64,000 nucleotides of DNA from Agarilytica rhodophyticola (GCF_002157225.2 NZ_CP020038.1:1635001-1699000), one strand, 5' to 3'. Counted from the stretch's first letter, positions 8,832-18,408 are shown. A program made the numbers and translations. Notes: a model not told the origin generated them from the sequence alone.

Positions 8832-10385
8832 ATGCTCTGTAAACGTATCACAAATTCTATGTTGCTTTGTTTAGCACTGTTGTTTTTCCCCATTTTCAAC
8901 GGCGCTATGTTCAGTTTGCCTTATGCAAGCGCTTGGGCTCAAGGTGTTGAAGAAGAGATTGAAGAAGATGTGGAAGATGCGATCGAAGAAGATGTCGAGG
9001 ATGCTATTGAAGAGGAGGTGGAAGATTCCATCGAAGATGAGGTAGAGGATGCAATCGAGCAAGATGTGGAAGATTCTGTGGAGGAGGATGTTGAGGACGA
9101 AGTAGAAAATGATTTGGAAGAAGATGTAGAAGACGAAGCAGAAGATGAGACTCAGGATACGATAGATGAACATCTTGAGAAACTCGAAGATGAGGATACT
9201 GATACAGATACTGATGAGGAGCAGGATGATATTGATGAAGAGTTGGAAGCTAATATTCAACAAGTTGAAGATAGTATTATGGAAAATTATGAGCAGGATC
9301 AGAATGGCTTTTATCGTATTCGAGATCGCCTGATTATTTTTACAGACAAACAATCACTTGAGCTTTTACAAAATAGTGGCTACGTTATCGATAAGCAAAC
9401 ACCCTTAAAGGGGCTAGGTAATATTTTAGCTGAGGTAATTGAGCCTGAAGGTGTTGATTTATCGGTGATTCGCAATACACAAATACAGGTACTTTCTGCC
9501 GAAACGGAAATTGATTATAACCATTTATATCGTCCTAACAGCGTGTTTAAACGTCGTAATATTGTAAAGCCTAATGTTCCCTCAGGCCCGGTGAGTAGCC
9601 ATCCTGGTATACTTATGAAAATTCGCAATACCAGTAAACTTTCTCCTAAAATTGGCCTGATAGACTCGGCAATTGATGCCTCTCACTCTGTTTTTAATAC
9701 CTGTAACATACACGCTAAAAATTTTATTTATGAGCCTAGTGCCAAAGTGTTAGTGGATCATGGCACTGCAGTCGCTTCGATTATGTGTGGTGCAGGCAAG
9801 GAATATCAAGGATTACTACCAAAAATGGAGCTGTTTGCTGGGAGCGTGTTTTACAATCATGCAGCTCTTGGTCAGCAAGCAGCTGTTACCAGCTTAGTAC
9901 TTGCTTTAGACTGGCTTGTTCAAATTAAGGTGCCTGTTATTAATATGAGTTTATCAGGGCCCCCTAATCGTGTATTGCAGGCAGCTATTCAAAAAGTTAC
10001 TGAGAAAGACATTCTTGTCGTCGCTGCTGCTGGTAATGCAGGGCCGGCAAGTGCACCTTTGTATCCGGCGGCGTATCGTGGAGTGGTTGCTGTTACTGCA
10101 GTTAATGATCAATTAAATGCCTATTACCTCGCCAATCGCGGAAATCATATCGATTTATCCGCGCCAGGTGTCGATATCTCTCATGCCGTCCCGGGAGGCC
10201 TATTTGGGCAGTCTTCGGGAACTTCTTTTGCCTCTCCTTTCGTAAGTGTTTTACTTGCGACTCTTTCTTTGCAGGAGCAAAACCCCAAAGCAATATTGAA
10301 AAGTGTATTAGAGCGAGCGCAAGATTTAGGCGTACCAGGACCAGATCCCATCTATGGACATGGTTTAATACAAGCATTACCATAA
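8832..10385 (+). CDS. Secreted subtilisin-like (S8) serine protease with acidic repeat region
   Basis: Serine endopeptidase of 517 residues. It has a signal peptide (1-37, ending AWA), an unusually acidic repeat region (about 39-145, period-8 repeats of the type IEEDVEDA), a linker or pro-region (150-265) and an S8 domain. The catalytic triad is Asp278 (IGLIDSAID), His310 (DHGTAVASIMCG) and Ser465 (SGTSFASPF), with oxyanion Asn402 (AAGNAGP), so it should be active. TGAGG precedes the ATG by 5 nt. It is divergent from the ECF sigma/anti-sigma pair and shares their promoter type, so it is probably a target of that sigma factor. The acidic region might act as a calcium-binding or inhibitory segment; that is inference. 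Confidence 0.93.
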   Translation: MLCKRITNSMLLCLALLFFPIFNGAMFSLPYASAWAQGVEEEIEEDVEDAIEEDVEDAIEEEVEDSIEDEVEDAIEQDVEDSVEEDVEDEVENDLEEDVEDEAEDETQDTIDEHLEKLEDEDTDTDTDEEQDDIDEELEANIQQVEDSIMENYEQDQNGFYRIRDRLIIFTDKQSLELLQNSGYVIDKQTPLKGLGNILAEVIEPEGVDLSVIRNTQIQVLSAETEIDYNHLYRPNSVFKRRNIVKPNVPSGPVSSHPGILMKIRNTSKLSPKIGLIDSAIDASHSVFNTCNIHAKNFIYEPSAKVLVDHGTAVASIMCGAGKEYQGLLPKMELFAGSVFYNHAALGQQAAVTSLVLALDWLVQIKVPVINMSLSGPPNRVLQAAIQKVTEKDILVVAAAGNAGPASAPLYPAAYRGVVAVTAVNDQLNAYYLANRGNHIDLSAPGVDISHAVPGGLFGQSSGTSFASPFVSVLLATLSLQEQNPKAILKSVLERAQDLGVPGPDPIYGHGLIQALP

Positions 10386-10438
10386 ATTTAAACTCTATTT
10401 ATATTTAATTAACTCTACATAGCCAAAGGTATCAATGA

Positions 10439-11566
10439 ATGACCGAGCAACTAATTAAAGCGACAGAAATATGGGTTGAAAAAACCAATGTCGCCAATAG
10501 TAAAATTGTGGAGCAAGAACTTGCTGTGGAAAATCTTTCAGAGGGAGAAGTATTGCTAAAAATTGATAGCTTTGGTTTTTCGGCTAATAATATTACTTAT
10601 GCAATGTTCGGAGATAAAATGGGGTATTGGGGCTTTTTCCCCGCCAATGAACAATGGGGGATAGTACCGGTATGGGGTTTTGCTACCGTGATAGCCTCTA
10701 CTCACCCTGCTCTTAAAGTAGGCGAAAGAATGTACGGTTATTTGCCAATGGCTTCACATTGGATTGTGCAAGTCGGCAAGGAATCTGCTACAGGTTTTAT
10801 CGATGTTCATCCAAAGCGCAAAAGTATTTCGCCTGTATACGATAACTATCTTTATTGCGCGGCTGATCCGGGGTATCGGGAGGATCGAGAGCCGTGGCAG
10901 CTTAATTATCGCCCATTATTTATGACTTCTTTCGTTTTAGATGACTTTGTACGCGAAGGTTTATGTGAAGCCCAACAAAACAGTAGCGATGTTCGGCAGG
11001 TGATACTAACCAGTGCTTCGAGTAAAACTGCCTACGGCGCAGCCCATCTACTTTTAAAACATAAGGCCGAGAGCGATTTGGGTTATCAAGTCATTGGACT
11101 GACCTCTCCTGCAAATAAGGAGTTTACTTCTAGCTTAGGCTGCTACGATAAAGTTTTTGCTTATGATGAAGTAGATGCCTTGTCCTTTGAGCAAAACTCA
11201 TGGGTGTTAGATTTTGCTGGCAATAAATCATTGCTATTACAGCTACAGGTGCTGTTGGGAGATAAGTTAGGTAAATTGTTATTAATTGGCTCGACTGATG
11301 TTGAAGCGCAACAGGATAAACCTGATGGTAACCTGAATAGTGAATTTTTCTTCGCTCCTAGCCAAGTGAAAAAACGGATGCACGAATGGGGGAAGGAAGG
11401 TTTTTCTGTTAAGTATGCTCAAGCGTGGCAAGGTTTTGCTACCCAGCTAGGTGATAATCTCAAAGTAGCTAGCTATAGTGGCGCTGAGGCAATTCAAAAA
11501 GTTTACCAATTTGGTTTGCAGGGTAGTTTAAGTAATGCTGAACTTAATGTACTGAAGTTTGATTGA
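10439..11566 (+). CDS. DUF2855 family protein, dehydrogenase-like
   Basis: 375 residues of the DUF2855 family, which looks like a distant medium-chain dehydrogenase/reductase. Family marks are SFGFSANNITYAMFGD near the start, WGIVPVWGFA, GERMYGYLPMASH, LTSASSKTAYG at the expected nucleotide-binding region, and VIGLTSPANKEF. No zinc-binding cysteine set is evident. The substrate is not known for the family. AAAGG lies about 9 nt before the ATG. It is 53 nt after the subtilase stop on the same strand and could be read from the same promoter, but no functional link is evident. Confidence 0.88.
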   Translation: MTEQLIKATEIWVEKTNVANSKIVEQELAVENLSEGEVLLKIDSFGFSANNITYAMFGDKMGYWGFFPANEQWGIVPVWGFATVIASTHPALKVGERMYGYLPMASHWIVQVGKESATGFIDVHPKRKSISPVYDNYLYCAADPGYREDREPWQLNYRPLFMTSFVLDDFVREGLCEAQQNSSDVRQVILTSASSKTAYGAAHLLLKHKAESDLGYQVIGLTSPANKEFTSSLGCYDKVFAYDEVDALSFEQNSWVLDFAGNKSLLLQLQVLLGDKLGKLLLIGSTDVEAQQDKPDGNLNSEFFFAPSQVKKRMHEWGKEGFSVKYAQAWQGFATQLGDNLKVASYSGAEAIQKVYQFGLQGSLSNAELNVLKFD

Positions 11567-11586
11567 TCAACATTACTAAAAGAATA

Positions 11587-12528
11587 TCAGGATGCGAAAT
11601 CAAAGGTAATACTGGTTGTATGCTGCAGGTAATCTGCAGCTTGTAAGGTCGAGGTAAAATCGGCGTATTCATATTTAAATGTAACATTTGTGTTTTTATT
11701 AAAAGGAACTTTCCATGCAATAAATGCTTTATTTCTGTCGTCATGACGTCGTTCATCTCCAGCAGAAAAAGCATCGTTATAGTCTCTGTTTTCGAAACTC
11801 CAGCCGATACGAAGCTTGGTTTTTTTGTTAAATGCTTCAATACTTTTTATCCAACGTACCTTAAAGGTATTGCCGTCATAATCAAAAATAGAAGATAGGG
11901 AATCTTCCTGCTTATATTTGATGCCAAGAGATATGTAGTGATTGGTTCCACTCATAAAGTAATAGTAATCCAGGCCCACGGCACCTGATTCTGCATCCCG
12001 CTCTGAGCGACCACTAAACGACTTATCGGCAGCGGTGAAATTTGCTCTGATGAAGGATTGCGATGTGAAATTATGGCTTATAGAGGGAGAGAGATTACGT
12101 ATAGTCAGGAAGTCGTTATTCCCTAAAGTGATATCAATATAGTAGCCCGTCAGCCCAAAAGTTGTTTTATCTTGTTTGTATGATAGTCCGGAGGAGGCTT
12201 TGCGAATTTGCAGATCAAAGTTATCAAAGGTGTGGTGTAATGTTTGATCCACACCCACATTGGCTGATATTGTGAACTTTTTGTTTAACCGTGTTTTATA
12301 GCTCAAGTCTGCGCCTAGGCTGGCAAGGTTATCCCCTTGAGCTGTATTTGAGTCCAATTCATTTACTGAAACATTACTATCGTGTTCAGCGCCAACACTG
12401 GCCTTAAACTGAAATGGGGATTTAGCAAAGGCTATTTCACTCCGCGAATATAAGATAATTACCGTTATTGCAGGTATTAATAGGCGATAAGTCTTTCTGA
12501 AAACCTTTATTAGGGCCGAACCTATCAT
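11587..12528 (-). CDS. Outer-membrane beta-barrel protein
   Basis: 313 residues with a signal peptide (about 1-35, ending AFA) and then alternating amphipathic strands (for example FQFKASVGAEHDSNV, TISANVGVDQTLHH, YISLGIKYKQED, TNVTFKYEYADF) typical of an outer-membrane barrel. The opening GAEHDSNVSV is like the barrel of surface lipoprotein assembly modifier or DUF560-type proteins, but the N-terminal TPR part of that family is missing, so only the barrel call is firm. It converges on the DUF2855 gene and stands upstream of no obvious operon partner. Confidence 0.75.
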   Translation of the reverse strand: MIGSALIKVFRKTYRLLIPAITVIILYSRSEIAFAKSPFQFKASVGAEHDSNVSVNELDSNTAQGDNLASLGADLSYKTRLNKKFTISANVGVDQTLHHTFDNFDLQIRKASSGLSYKQDKTTFGLTGYYIDITLGNNDFLTIRNLSPSISHNFTSQSFIRANFTAADKSFSGRSERDAESGAVGLDYYYFMSGTNHYISLGIKYKQEDSLSSIFDYDGNTFKVRWIKSIEAFNKKTKLRIGWSFENRDYNDAFSAGDERRHDDRNKAFIAWKVPFNKNTNVTFKYEYADFTSTLQAADYLQHTTSITFDFAS

Positions 12529-12760
12529 ATTGATTACCTAACCGTTTTGAATAAATTTGTGTGTTTGGCGTGCTATCAACATAGAAATCGAATAGTTGAT
12601 CTTAGCCCTAGCTGATCAACCTGGAAAATATGAAAACAAGTTTGCCAGGTTAATATTAGAGCCTATTTGTTGCATTTTTGCACGTGCATGTTAACGTCTA
12701 TCGCTATATAAGATATACGTTTAAACCTGAGTTTTTATTCCATACAAACTGATATAAATG

Positions 12761-14137
12761 TTAGGTCTTCATGAGAGTAGGAGGGATATGAATTTTTATT
12801 TGTAACCCGTTTGCTATATTTTGTAGTTGTATCTTCCACTGGTGATGGTCAAGAATAGCTTTTGTCATAGTTAAACCTAAGCCGTGGCCTACACTGCCAC
12901 GGTGTTTCTCTGCACGATACATCCTTCTAAACACGGCTTTTTGTTCTTCTATTGGTATTCCTTCGCCTGAATCTTGTATCGTAATAAGATGAGTATTATC
13001 AACAAGCTTTTCAACTTTTATACTAATATCTCCATCTTTGCGAGAATACTTTATTGCATTCTCGATAAGATTTGACAGTGCTTGAAAGATTAGGTCTTTA
13101 TTAGCTTTTACTACAAGTGGGTTAAGGGAGCTTAGTAATCTAATGTTTTTCTCTTCTGCGATAGGTTCGTATAGCTCTACTAGGTCGTATATCAAGGTAT
13201 CCATATCTACCTCTTGCTTCGTCACTTCCATGGTATGAAATTCCAGCTTAGTAATACTTAAGATACTGTTAAATAGAGATAATATATTGTCGGCACTGGC
13301 AATAAGTTTTTGCTTCTCCTCGTCTTCGTATTCCAAATGCTCAAGTTTATTTCTCAAATGTGTTAATGGTGTTCTAAGGTCATGGGCAATATTATCTGAG
13401 ATTTGCTGAACTCCTTGTAATAAGCTTTGTATTTTGTCTAGCATAATATTGATATTCTCAGCTAAACTATCGTAGTCATCATTATGGCGAGTAAGAGGAA
13501 CTCTTTTGCCAAGGTTCCCCTGAATAATATTATTACACGTTTGATTAATATCATTGATACGGTTAACCGTGCGTTTCGTGTAATAAAACATAGCCAGTAA
13601 GAATAATAAAAATGTTGCAATAATAAATGAAATAAGTGCGCTTTTAAGAACTCCCTTTGCTCTGAGAAAGCTCTCGTCACTCATAGTGATGGATATTAAT
13701 TTGGTGTCGTCTATAGGGAATTCAAAGTTGTAGCTTTCTGGCAAAATAAAGCGAGATAAGAACGAGTGAAAGAACGATGGCTCATAATTTTCAACTACTT
13801 CGTTTTCTACGTAAATAGCACCCTCGATATCCCTCAGAGCATGATCGTCGTAATTAATTATCGTGAATTGTAAATTTCTTTGTTGTTTGATTTCTTGTAA
13901 GGCTTTTTCTTTTGCTGCAAAGGAGTCGGGTGCATCTTTACTGTATAATACATTTTCTATTGCTTCTAACTCCTGGTTCTCCATCACACTGGTTTCCCAC
14001 AGTGTTACCAGGGAAATTTGATATAACATAACTAATACAACAGTAAATATTAACCATGCACTTCCCATCACGTAAAAGGTAAAACGGAAATTTGAACTGC
14101 TAACTAACTTTTTTGTCTGGGCCAAGAACATACCCAT
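12761..14137 (-). CDS. Membrane sensor histidine kinase
   Basis: 458 residues of OmpR-partner type. Transmembrane segments lie at about 20-42 and 163-187 with a periplasmic sensor of about 120 residues between them. Then follow HAMP (about 188-240), HisKA with phospho-acceptor His252 (NIAHDLRTPLTH) and HATPase with N box (NLIENAIKYS), G1 (DSGEGIP) and G2 (GHGLGLTM). The reading frame overlaps the response regulator by 38 nt, showing translational coupling. The sensor does not show Cys or His clusters that would name a ligand. It is probably autoregulated with the regulator. Confidence 0.95.
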   Translation of the reverse strand: MGMFLAQTKKLVSSSNFRFTFYVMGSAWLIFTVVLVMLYQISLVTLWETSVMENQELEAIENVLYSKDAPDSFAAKEKALQEIKQQRNLQFTIINYDDHALRDIEGAIYVENEVVENYEPSFFHSFLSRFILPESYNFEFPIDDTKLISITMSDESFLRAKGVLKSALISFIIATFLLFLLAMFYYTKRTVNRINDINQTCNNIIQGNLGKRVPLTRHNDDYDSLAENINIMLDKIQSLLQGVQQISDNIAHDLRTPLTHLRNKLEHLEYEDEEKQKLIASADNILSLFNSILSITKLEFHTMEVTKQEVDMDTLIYDLVELYEPIAEEKNIRLLSSLNPLVVKANKDLIFQALSNLIENAIKYSRKDGDISIKVEKLVDNTHLITIQDSGEGIPIEEQKAVFRRMYRAEKHRGSVGHGLGLTMTKAILDHHQWKIQLQNIANGLQIKIHIPPTLMKT

Positions 14138-14789
14138 AACCTCTAATAGTATGTATTAGGTGGTTCTCAAATGGCTTATCGATTTTATTGCGCAAACGAG
14201 ATATATGAACATCAATAATATTTGTTTGAGGATGAAAATGATAATCCCACACGTTTTCCAATAGCATAGTACGTGTAACAACTTGTTTCTGATGCCTCAA
14301 TAAATATTCCAGTAATCGATACTCACGTGGTTGAAGTTTGATAATTTTTCCAGCACGTATTGCGTCGTGTGTCAGTAAATTAAGGCGCAGGTCATGACAG
14401 TAAAGCTCTGTACATTGTTTTACAGGGTCTCGTTTTCTACGCGATAGTACTTCAAGGCGCACCTGCAGTTCAGAAAAGGCAAAAGGTTTGGTTAGGTAAT
14501 CATCGGCACCGGCTTTAAGGCCTTCAACACGGTGACTGACTTCGCCTAGAGCACTGAGTATTAGAATAGGTGTATTGACCCCTGTGGTGCGTAATGTTGT
14601 AGTAACAGCAATTCCGTCCACTCCAGGCAACATACGATCAAGAATAATCACGTCATAGTTTTCACTTGAAGCTTGTAACAGGCCACTTTTGCCACAGGTG
14701 CATACATCGACGGTATAGGCTGCCTGTTCAAGTCCTGAGCGGATGAAAGATGATACCTCGCCGTCGTCTTCAACTACTAGTACTTTCAT
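14100..14789 (-). CDS. OmpR-family response regulator
   Basis: 229 residues: receiver domain 1-115 with acidic pocket VVEDDG and phospho-acceptor Asp51 (VIILDRMLPG), then Lys in the conserved LTKPF; winged-helix DNA-binding domain about 128-225 (LQPREYRLLEYLL, RNKIDKPF, IRGYGYVL). It resembles CusR/QseB/PmrA-like regulators in general layout. It is first in an operon with the overlapping kinase gene. A small exported protein gene lies divergently 270 bp away and is a candidate target. Confidence 0.95.
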   Translation of the reverse strand: MKVLVVEDDGEVSSFIRSGLEQAAYTVDVCTCGKSGLLQASSENYDVIILDRMLPGVDGIAVTTTLRTTGVNTPILILSALGEVSHRVEGLKAGADDYLTKPFAFSELQVRLEVLSRRKRDPVKQCTELYCHDLRLNLLTHDAIRAGKIIKLQPREYRLLEYLLRHQKQVVTRTMLLENVWDYHFHPQTNIIDVHISRLRNKIDKPFENHLIHTIRGYGYVLGPDKKVS

Positions 14790-15058
14790 ATGTTAAACCT
14801 TCATCATAGCTCGCAGAAGAATAACATTTTTGGCCATCTACAAAATATTAAAAATAATTAATGTTTAGGTAAGTATTTGGTAATTCGACATTGCGTACTA
14901 TGGGTTTACTACCCGTTAGTTTTTTATTCTTAGCCTGATGTTAATGGGTAAAGAGCCTTGAGTGCGGTAAATAAGATTATGCAAGGTCTTGAATTTGCTC
15001 TTCTTTTTTATAGAAGCTAAGGCAATAGTGTTTTAATAAAATTTCTGGAGAAAGTAAA

Positions 15059-15541
15059 GTGAAAAAAATGTATCTAGGACTAATTAGTTTTGTAACAGTT
15101 TGTAGCACAAGCGTCTTGGCCAATAACAATCAGTGTCAACAAGAAATGGAATATTGCATGACATATCATGCAAGTAGCTGTTTTGATGATAACCAAACTT
15201 TTATTATTGATGATTCATCCGAGGATCTTGTGTCTTATGAAAGGCAAACTATAGTAGAGCCATTCTTAAGCGATCTAGATTTAAATTCAAGCCAGCAAAA
15301 ACTATTGGATGAGTGGCAAAAATTTGTATTAGAAAAAGGCAAAAAACAAGATAAATTATTCTTAGCTCTGGAACAGAGCTCGGTTAGCCTATTTAGGCAG
15401 CTTGAATTGCAGTTTGAACTCGCTGAGTTGGATAAAGATATTGTTATGGGGGAAATGGAGTTTCTCGAAAAGTTTAAGCGTATGTTACGTCCCGAGCAGG
15501 TCGAAAAATTGGCAAATTATGATGTTCATCTGAACGATTGA
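15059..15541 (+). CDS. Small periplasmic protein, possibly Spy/CpxP-like (LTXXQ)
   Basis: 160 residues with a signal peptide (1-21, ending LA). The mature part has a Cys-containing start (CQQEMEYCMTYHASSC) and a helical, charged second half with LDLNSSQQKLLDEW and MLRPEQVEKL, which recall the LTxxQ repeats of Spy/CpxP-type periplasmic chaperones and metal-resistance proteins. The match is weak. The GTG start is supported by GGAG 8 nt upstream. Being divergent from a two-component system makes it a likely regulated target or accessory of that sensor. Confidence 0.7.
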   Translation: MKKMYLGLISFVTVCSTSVLANNNQCQQEMEYCMTYHASSCFDDNQTFIIDDSSEDLVSYERQTIVEPFLSDLDLNSSQQKLLDEWQKFVLEKGKKQDKLFLALEQSSVSLFRQLELQFELAELDKDIVMGEMEFLEKFKRMLRPEQVEKLANYDVHLND

Positions 15542-15917
15542 GTTTAGTAGGCACCTATATCGGGCTAATGAGCTTGCAGGGTATTTACTGAGAACACGGA
15601 TGTTCAAACGTAAATTAAATTTTTGCGAAAAGGGTTAATACAAAACATACTTTCTAGTGCATTTGAATGCATGTGATAAATGAGAACATATTAGCGGTCT
15701 CATGTTCTCTAACGTCCTAAGCAAGCTCTGCGCTGTATTATCGCAAACTATAGAATCCGGTCTATGGTTATGGGGGGTATGCTGCGGTCAGAGCTTGGCA
15801 CTAATAGCCACTAAATACACCCCTGTATTGTTGCTATCCCTCTTTTTTGCCTCTACTGCCTAAAATGGGGCATATATCAGCATCTAAGCAAATTCCGAGC
15901 AGGCATGCGTAAATTGT

Positions 15918-15994
15918 CTATCACTAGGTAGGTTTTTCTTGACAACAGAAGAGTTTGATGTGAATATATATCTATCAGTAGATAGATATATATT
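15918..15994 (+). promoter_or_regulatory. promoter with two palindromic operator-like sites
   Basis: A -35 box TTGACA (15939-15944) lies between CTATCACTAGGTAG (15918-15931) and CTATCAGTAGATAG (15972-15985), which match at 12 of 14 positions and are 54 bp apart. The second is the core of a perfect 14-bp inverted repeat with AGTA loop (15963-15994). The layout fits a repressor such as a TetR or MarR type; no such gene is adjacent. Confidence 0.6.
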
Positions 15995-16033
15995 TTGATT
16001 TGTTTAAATTGGTTTGAAACAGGAGCACTAATT

Positions 16034-16333
16034 ATGTTTGATATGAAGAACTTACAGAAGATTGCTAATTTGAAAGAGAATGCCCCTGAGGCAATGGCTG
16101 GATTTTTGGCATTGGATGAAGCAGCCCTGAAAGAAGGTGCTATACCTAAGAAATACAAAGAACTGATGGCGCTTGCCGTAGCGCTGACAACTCAGTGTGG
16201 TTATTGTCTTGAGGTTCACCGTAAAGCAGCATTAAAAGCGGGCGCAACTGAAGAGGAGTTGGCAGAAACCACTTTTGTGGCTGTTGCACTTCGAGCGGGT
16301 GCTGCACTTACTCATGGTACACACCTAGTATAA
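16034..16333 (+). CDS. AhpD-like carboxymuconolactone decarboxylase family protein
   Basis: 99 residues of the CMD/AhpD-like fold. The signature CGYCLEVHRKAALKAGAT carries the redox CxxC (CGYC) and downstream His used in peroxidase-type members, so a thiol peroxidase or alkylhydroperoxidase-like role is more likely than decarboxylation. The ATG at 16034 is chosen because AGGAG lies 8 nt upstream; an upstream in-frame extension to 15995 has no such site. It is followed after 55 nt by a cupin gene on the same strand, behind a promoter with palindromic operators, which suggests an inducible stress or detoxification pair. Confidence 0.9.
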   Translation: MFDMKNLQKIANLKENAPEAMAGFLALDEAALKEGAIPKKYKELMALAVALTTQCGYCLEVHRKAALKAGATEEELAETTFVAVALRAGAALTHGTHLV

Positions 16334-16388
16334 GTGTATATCTATATTCTATTTTGAAACGTTAATGCTTACTAACAGGAATCTTATT

Positions 16389-17081
16389 ATGAAAATTAAT
16401 GCGGAATTTGACCAGCGCGTTGTCGTCCATAGCCAGGAAATGGAATGGGTAGAATCGCCGATGCCTGGCGTATCAAGACGCGCTCTTGACCGTGTGGGGG
16501 GGGAGGTTGCCCGGGCGACAACTATTGTAAAATATGAACCTAACAGCCACTTTTCACCCCATGTTCATACTGGCGGCGAGGAGTTTATCGTACTTTCTGG
16601 GGTGTTTCAGGATGAGCATGGAGACTTCCCTGCGGGCTCCTATATTCGAAATCCTCCAGAGTCTAAACATAAGCCTGGCTCAGATGATGGTTGCGTTATT
16701 TTTGTAAAGCTTTGGCAATTTCAGCCAGAAGATAGAACTCATGTACGCCTTAATATGAACTATATGCAAACCATACCTCACAAAGCATTTGAAGGTATTT
16801 CTTTTGCTCCTCTTTACAACGATGAATATGAGGATGTCGTTGTGATGGATTTTGATGCTAATGCCGAATTAAATCTTGATGTAAAAAATGGGGCAGAAAT
16901 ACTTGTATTAGAAGGCGAAGTAAAAGAGGGTGATGATTTGCTTGTGCAGCATAGTTGGTTACGAGTGCCACAAAATGAGAAAATACAAGCAAAAGCTGGT
17001 GGAAAAGGTGCGAAAGTTTGGATGAAGACCAGACACCTTGATCGTGTTGATCAGGAAATTACTCGTGTCACTAATGCCTAG
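16389..17081 (+). CDS. ChrR-like cupin domain protein
   Basis: 230 residues made of two cupin-like halves. The first has the metal-binding pattern SPHVHTGGEEFIVLSG with HxH and Glu, plus a later His (SKHKPG); the second half (about 130-225) lacks the clear His set. It resembles the cupin part of ChrR anti-sigma factors and of anti-oxidant cupins, but no zinc-binding anti-sigma domain is present. The ATG at 16389 has AGGA 8 nt upstream; an earlier ATG at 16365 lacks one. It is likely co-transcribed with the AhpD-like gene, suggesting a shared role against organic oxidants. That role is inferred. Confidence 0.87.
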   Translation: MKINAEFDQRVVVHSQEMEWVESPMPGVSRRALDRVGGEVARATTIVKYEPNSHFSPHVHTGGEEFIVLSGVFQDEHGDFPAGSYIRNPPESKHKPGSDDGCVIFVKLWQFQPEDRTHVRLNMNYMQTIPHKAFEGISFAPLYNDEYEDVVVMDFDANAELNLDVKNGAEILVLEGEVKEGDDLLVQHSWLRVPQNEKIQAKAGGKGAKVWMKTRHLDRVDQEITRVTNA

Positions 17082-17209
17082 GTTTGTTAAAGGTAAGAGC
17101 TAATGTGTGTCATCACTTCTCTGTAGTTTTGTGATGACACGTGTGCTCAATATGCTGAGCCATAGAAATTAGCGATGTTAAACGGAATAAGCGTGGCTAA
17201 ACTCATTGT

Positions 17210-17812
17210 TTATAGCAAACCATCAATCACTTTCCAGCCCTTATCTTGGACTTTACCTGCCTTAGCGTAAATAGCTTGATGGTAGGCTGTAAAGGTTGCA
17301 GAGCTTGCAAGTGACTTATTGATACATTGAATAAGTGAGTTGCAGTGTTCAAGTCGGTTGGGATTGATATCGTGGCTAATTTTTTCCACAGGGCCGTAGA
17401 CTTGAGCATAGCCAAAACTTGTTAAACCAATAAGTTCGCGCCCGGTCACTCTAAATATTCTATCGATAGGTTCACCAGATTTATAACTGCTGTTAATTAT
17501 GGAACTACTAGAAGGCTTTGAAATTAATTCAAAATTAATATGGCCGTGTATACCGCCTAGTACCCAAGAATCATTGAGAATGATTGACCACGAAGAGGAG
17601 CGCAGCACGCTGCCTTTTTGGTGTAAGTTGGTTCTTCCTAACCTATCCAGAGCAATGTCCAAATCTTTCATTAAGCCGGCAATCAAGCGTCTATTATCTG
17701 TGTGGTACGCATTATTATAAATTATCCAGCAGGCATCCTTATGTTGATTATTGTTAAACTCATCAGGGAGGTAATGTGAAATTTCTTCTTTAAAATCGAA
17801 TTCTGTGTACAT
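17210..17812 (-). CDS. Unknown cytoplasmic protein
   Basis: 200 residues, no signal peptide, no membrane segment and no family that I recognise. Visible features are HLP-type N-terminal acidic helix, WSIILNDSWVLGGIHGHINFELIS in the middle and many aromatic residues. I place the start at ATG 17812 because GAGG lies 8 nt upstream; a GTG two codons earlier is also possible. The gene is alone, convergent with the cupin gene. No function can be stated. Confidence 0.65.
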   Translation of the reverse strand: MYTEFDFKEEISHYLPDEFNNNQHKDACWIIYNNAYHTDNRRLIAGLMKDLDIALDRLGRTNLHQKGSVLRSSSWSIILNDSWVLGGIHGHINFELISKPSSSSIINSSYKSGEPIDRIFRVTGRELIGLTSFGYAQVYGPVEKISHDINPNRLEHCNSLIQCINKSLASSATFTAYHQAIYAKAGKVQDKGWKVIDGLL

Positions 17813-18059
17813 ATGCACATCCTCATTTATCGTATTCTTTACTTAAATCTGCTCAGACAGATTTCAGATACTGTATGAAATTCTCTGCTCTCAAAATGCT
17901 TGAGCAAATATTGTACTCTTGTGCTAGATATCTTTCACTAGAATTAGGTTATCAAAAAACAGGTTTTATTAGCTAAAAATAGTATTTTATTGGCCACCGA
18001 GCTCTCTAACTTATCGCCAGAGATTGAGGTTTATGTGTCGTACAACTGTGTATGTAAAC

Positions 18060-18078
18060 AGCCTATGTTATATAGGCT
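18060..18078. terminator. short hairpin in an otherwise empty 340-bp gap
   Basis: AGCCTAT-GTTAT-ATAGGCT forms a 7-bp stem followed by ATTTC. It could terminate the small gene that ends at 18157 on the minus strand. Nothing else is supportable between 17813 and 18156. Confidence 0.3.
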
Positions 18079-18156
18079 ATTTCGCAATAGCATTAGGGGT
18101 ATTATGGCTTTTCTATATTAGTTTATTTGGATCAAATAGGGGAGGCTATATAAAGC

Positions 18157-18408
18157 TTATGAATCTGAATTGATAAATGACCAGCGCCAGTTTTTAGGTA
18201 TAAGTCCCCTACAAGAATACTCAATATAATATTGGATATTTTTAAGCATCCTATTATCCATAGGTACGACTTCGATAGTGGCTTCGTATTCACTTAATGT
18301 TATCACAACACCATGTTTTTTTGAGATCTCTCCTAGTTCGCTACAAAATCTTCTCAGACGGAGTTTTTCATAGTAAGTCATTTGATCTTTACCAAAAACT
18401 TTTATCAC
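18157..18408 (-). CDS. Small unknown protein
   Basis: 83 residues, not recognised. It is basic in the first third (YEKLRLRRFCSELGEISKKHG), with a predicted beta segment (VVITLSEYEATIEVVP) and an aromatic C-terminus (NWRWSFI). The GTG start has AAGG at a suitable distance; an ATG nine codons in is an alternative. It is a lone gene among other small unknowns. Confidence 0.5.
   Translation of the reverse strand: MIKVFGKDQMTYYEKLRLRRFCSELGEISKKHGVVITLSEYEATIEVVPMDNRMLKNIQYYIEYSCRGLIPKNWRWSFINSDS

Noticed and set aside
8871-9353. Long minus-strand hydrophobic frame within the subtilase gene
   Set aside because: It is the mirror of the acidic GAR/GAN codon repeats, giving Ile/Phe/Leu runs; not a gene.
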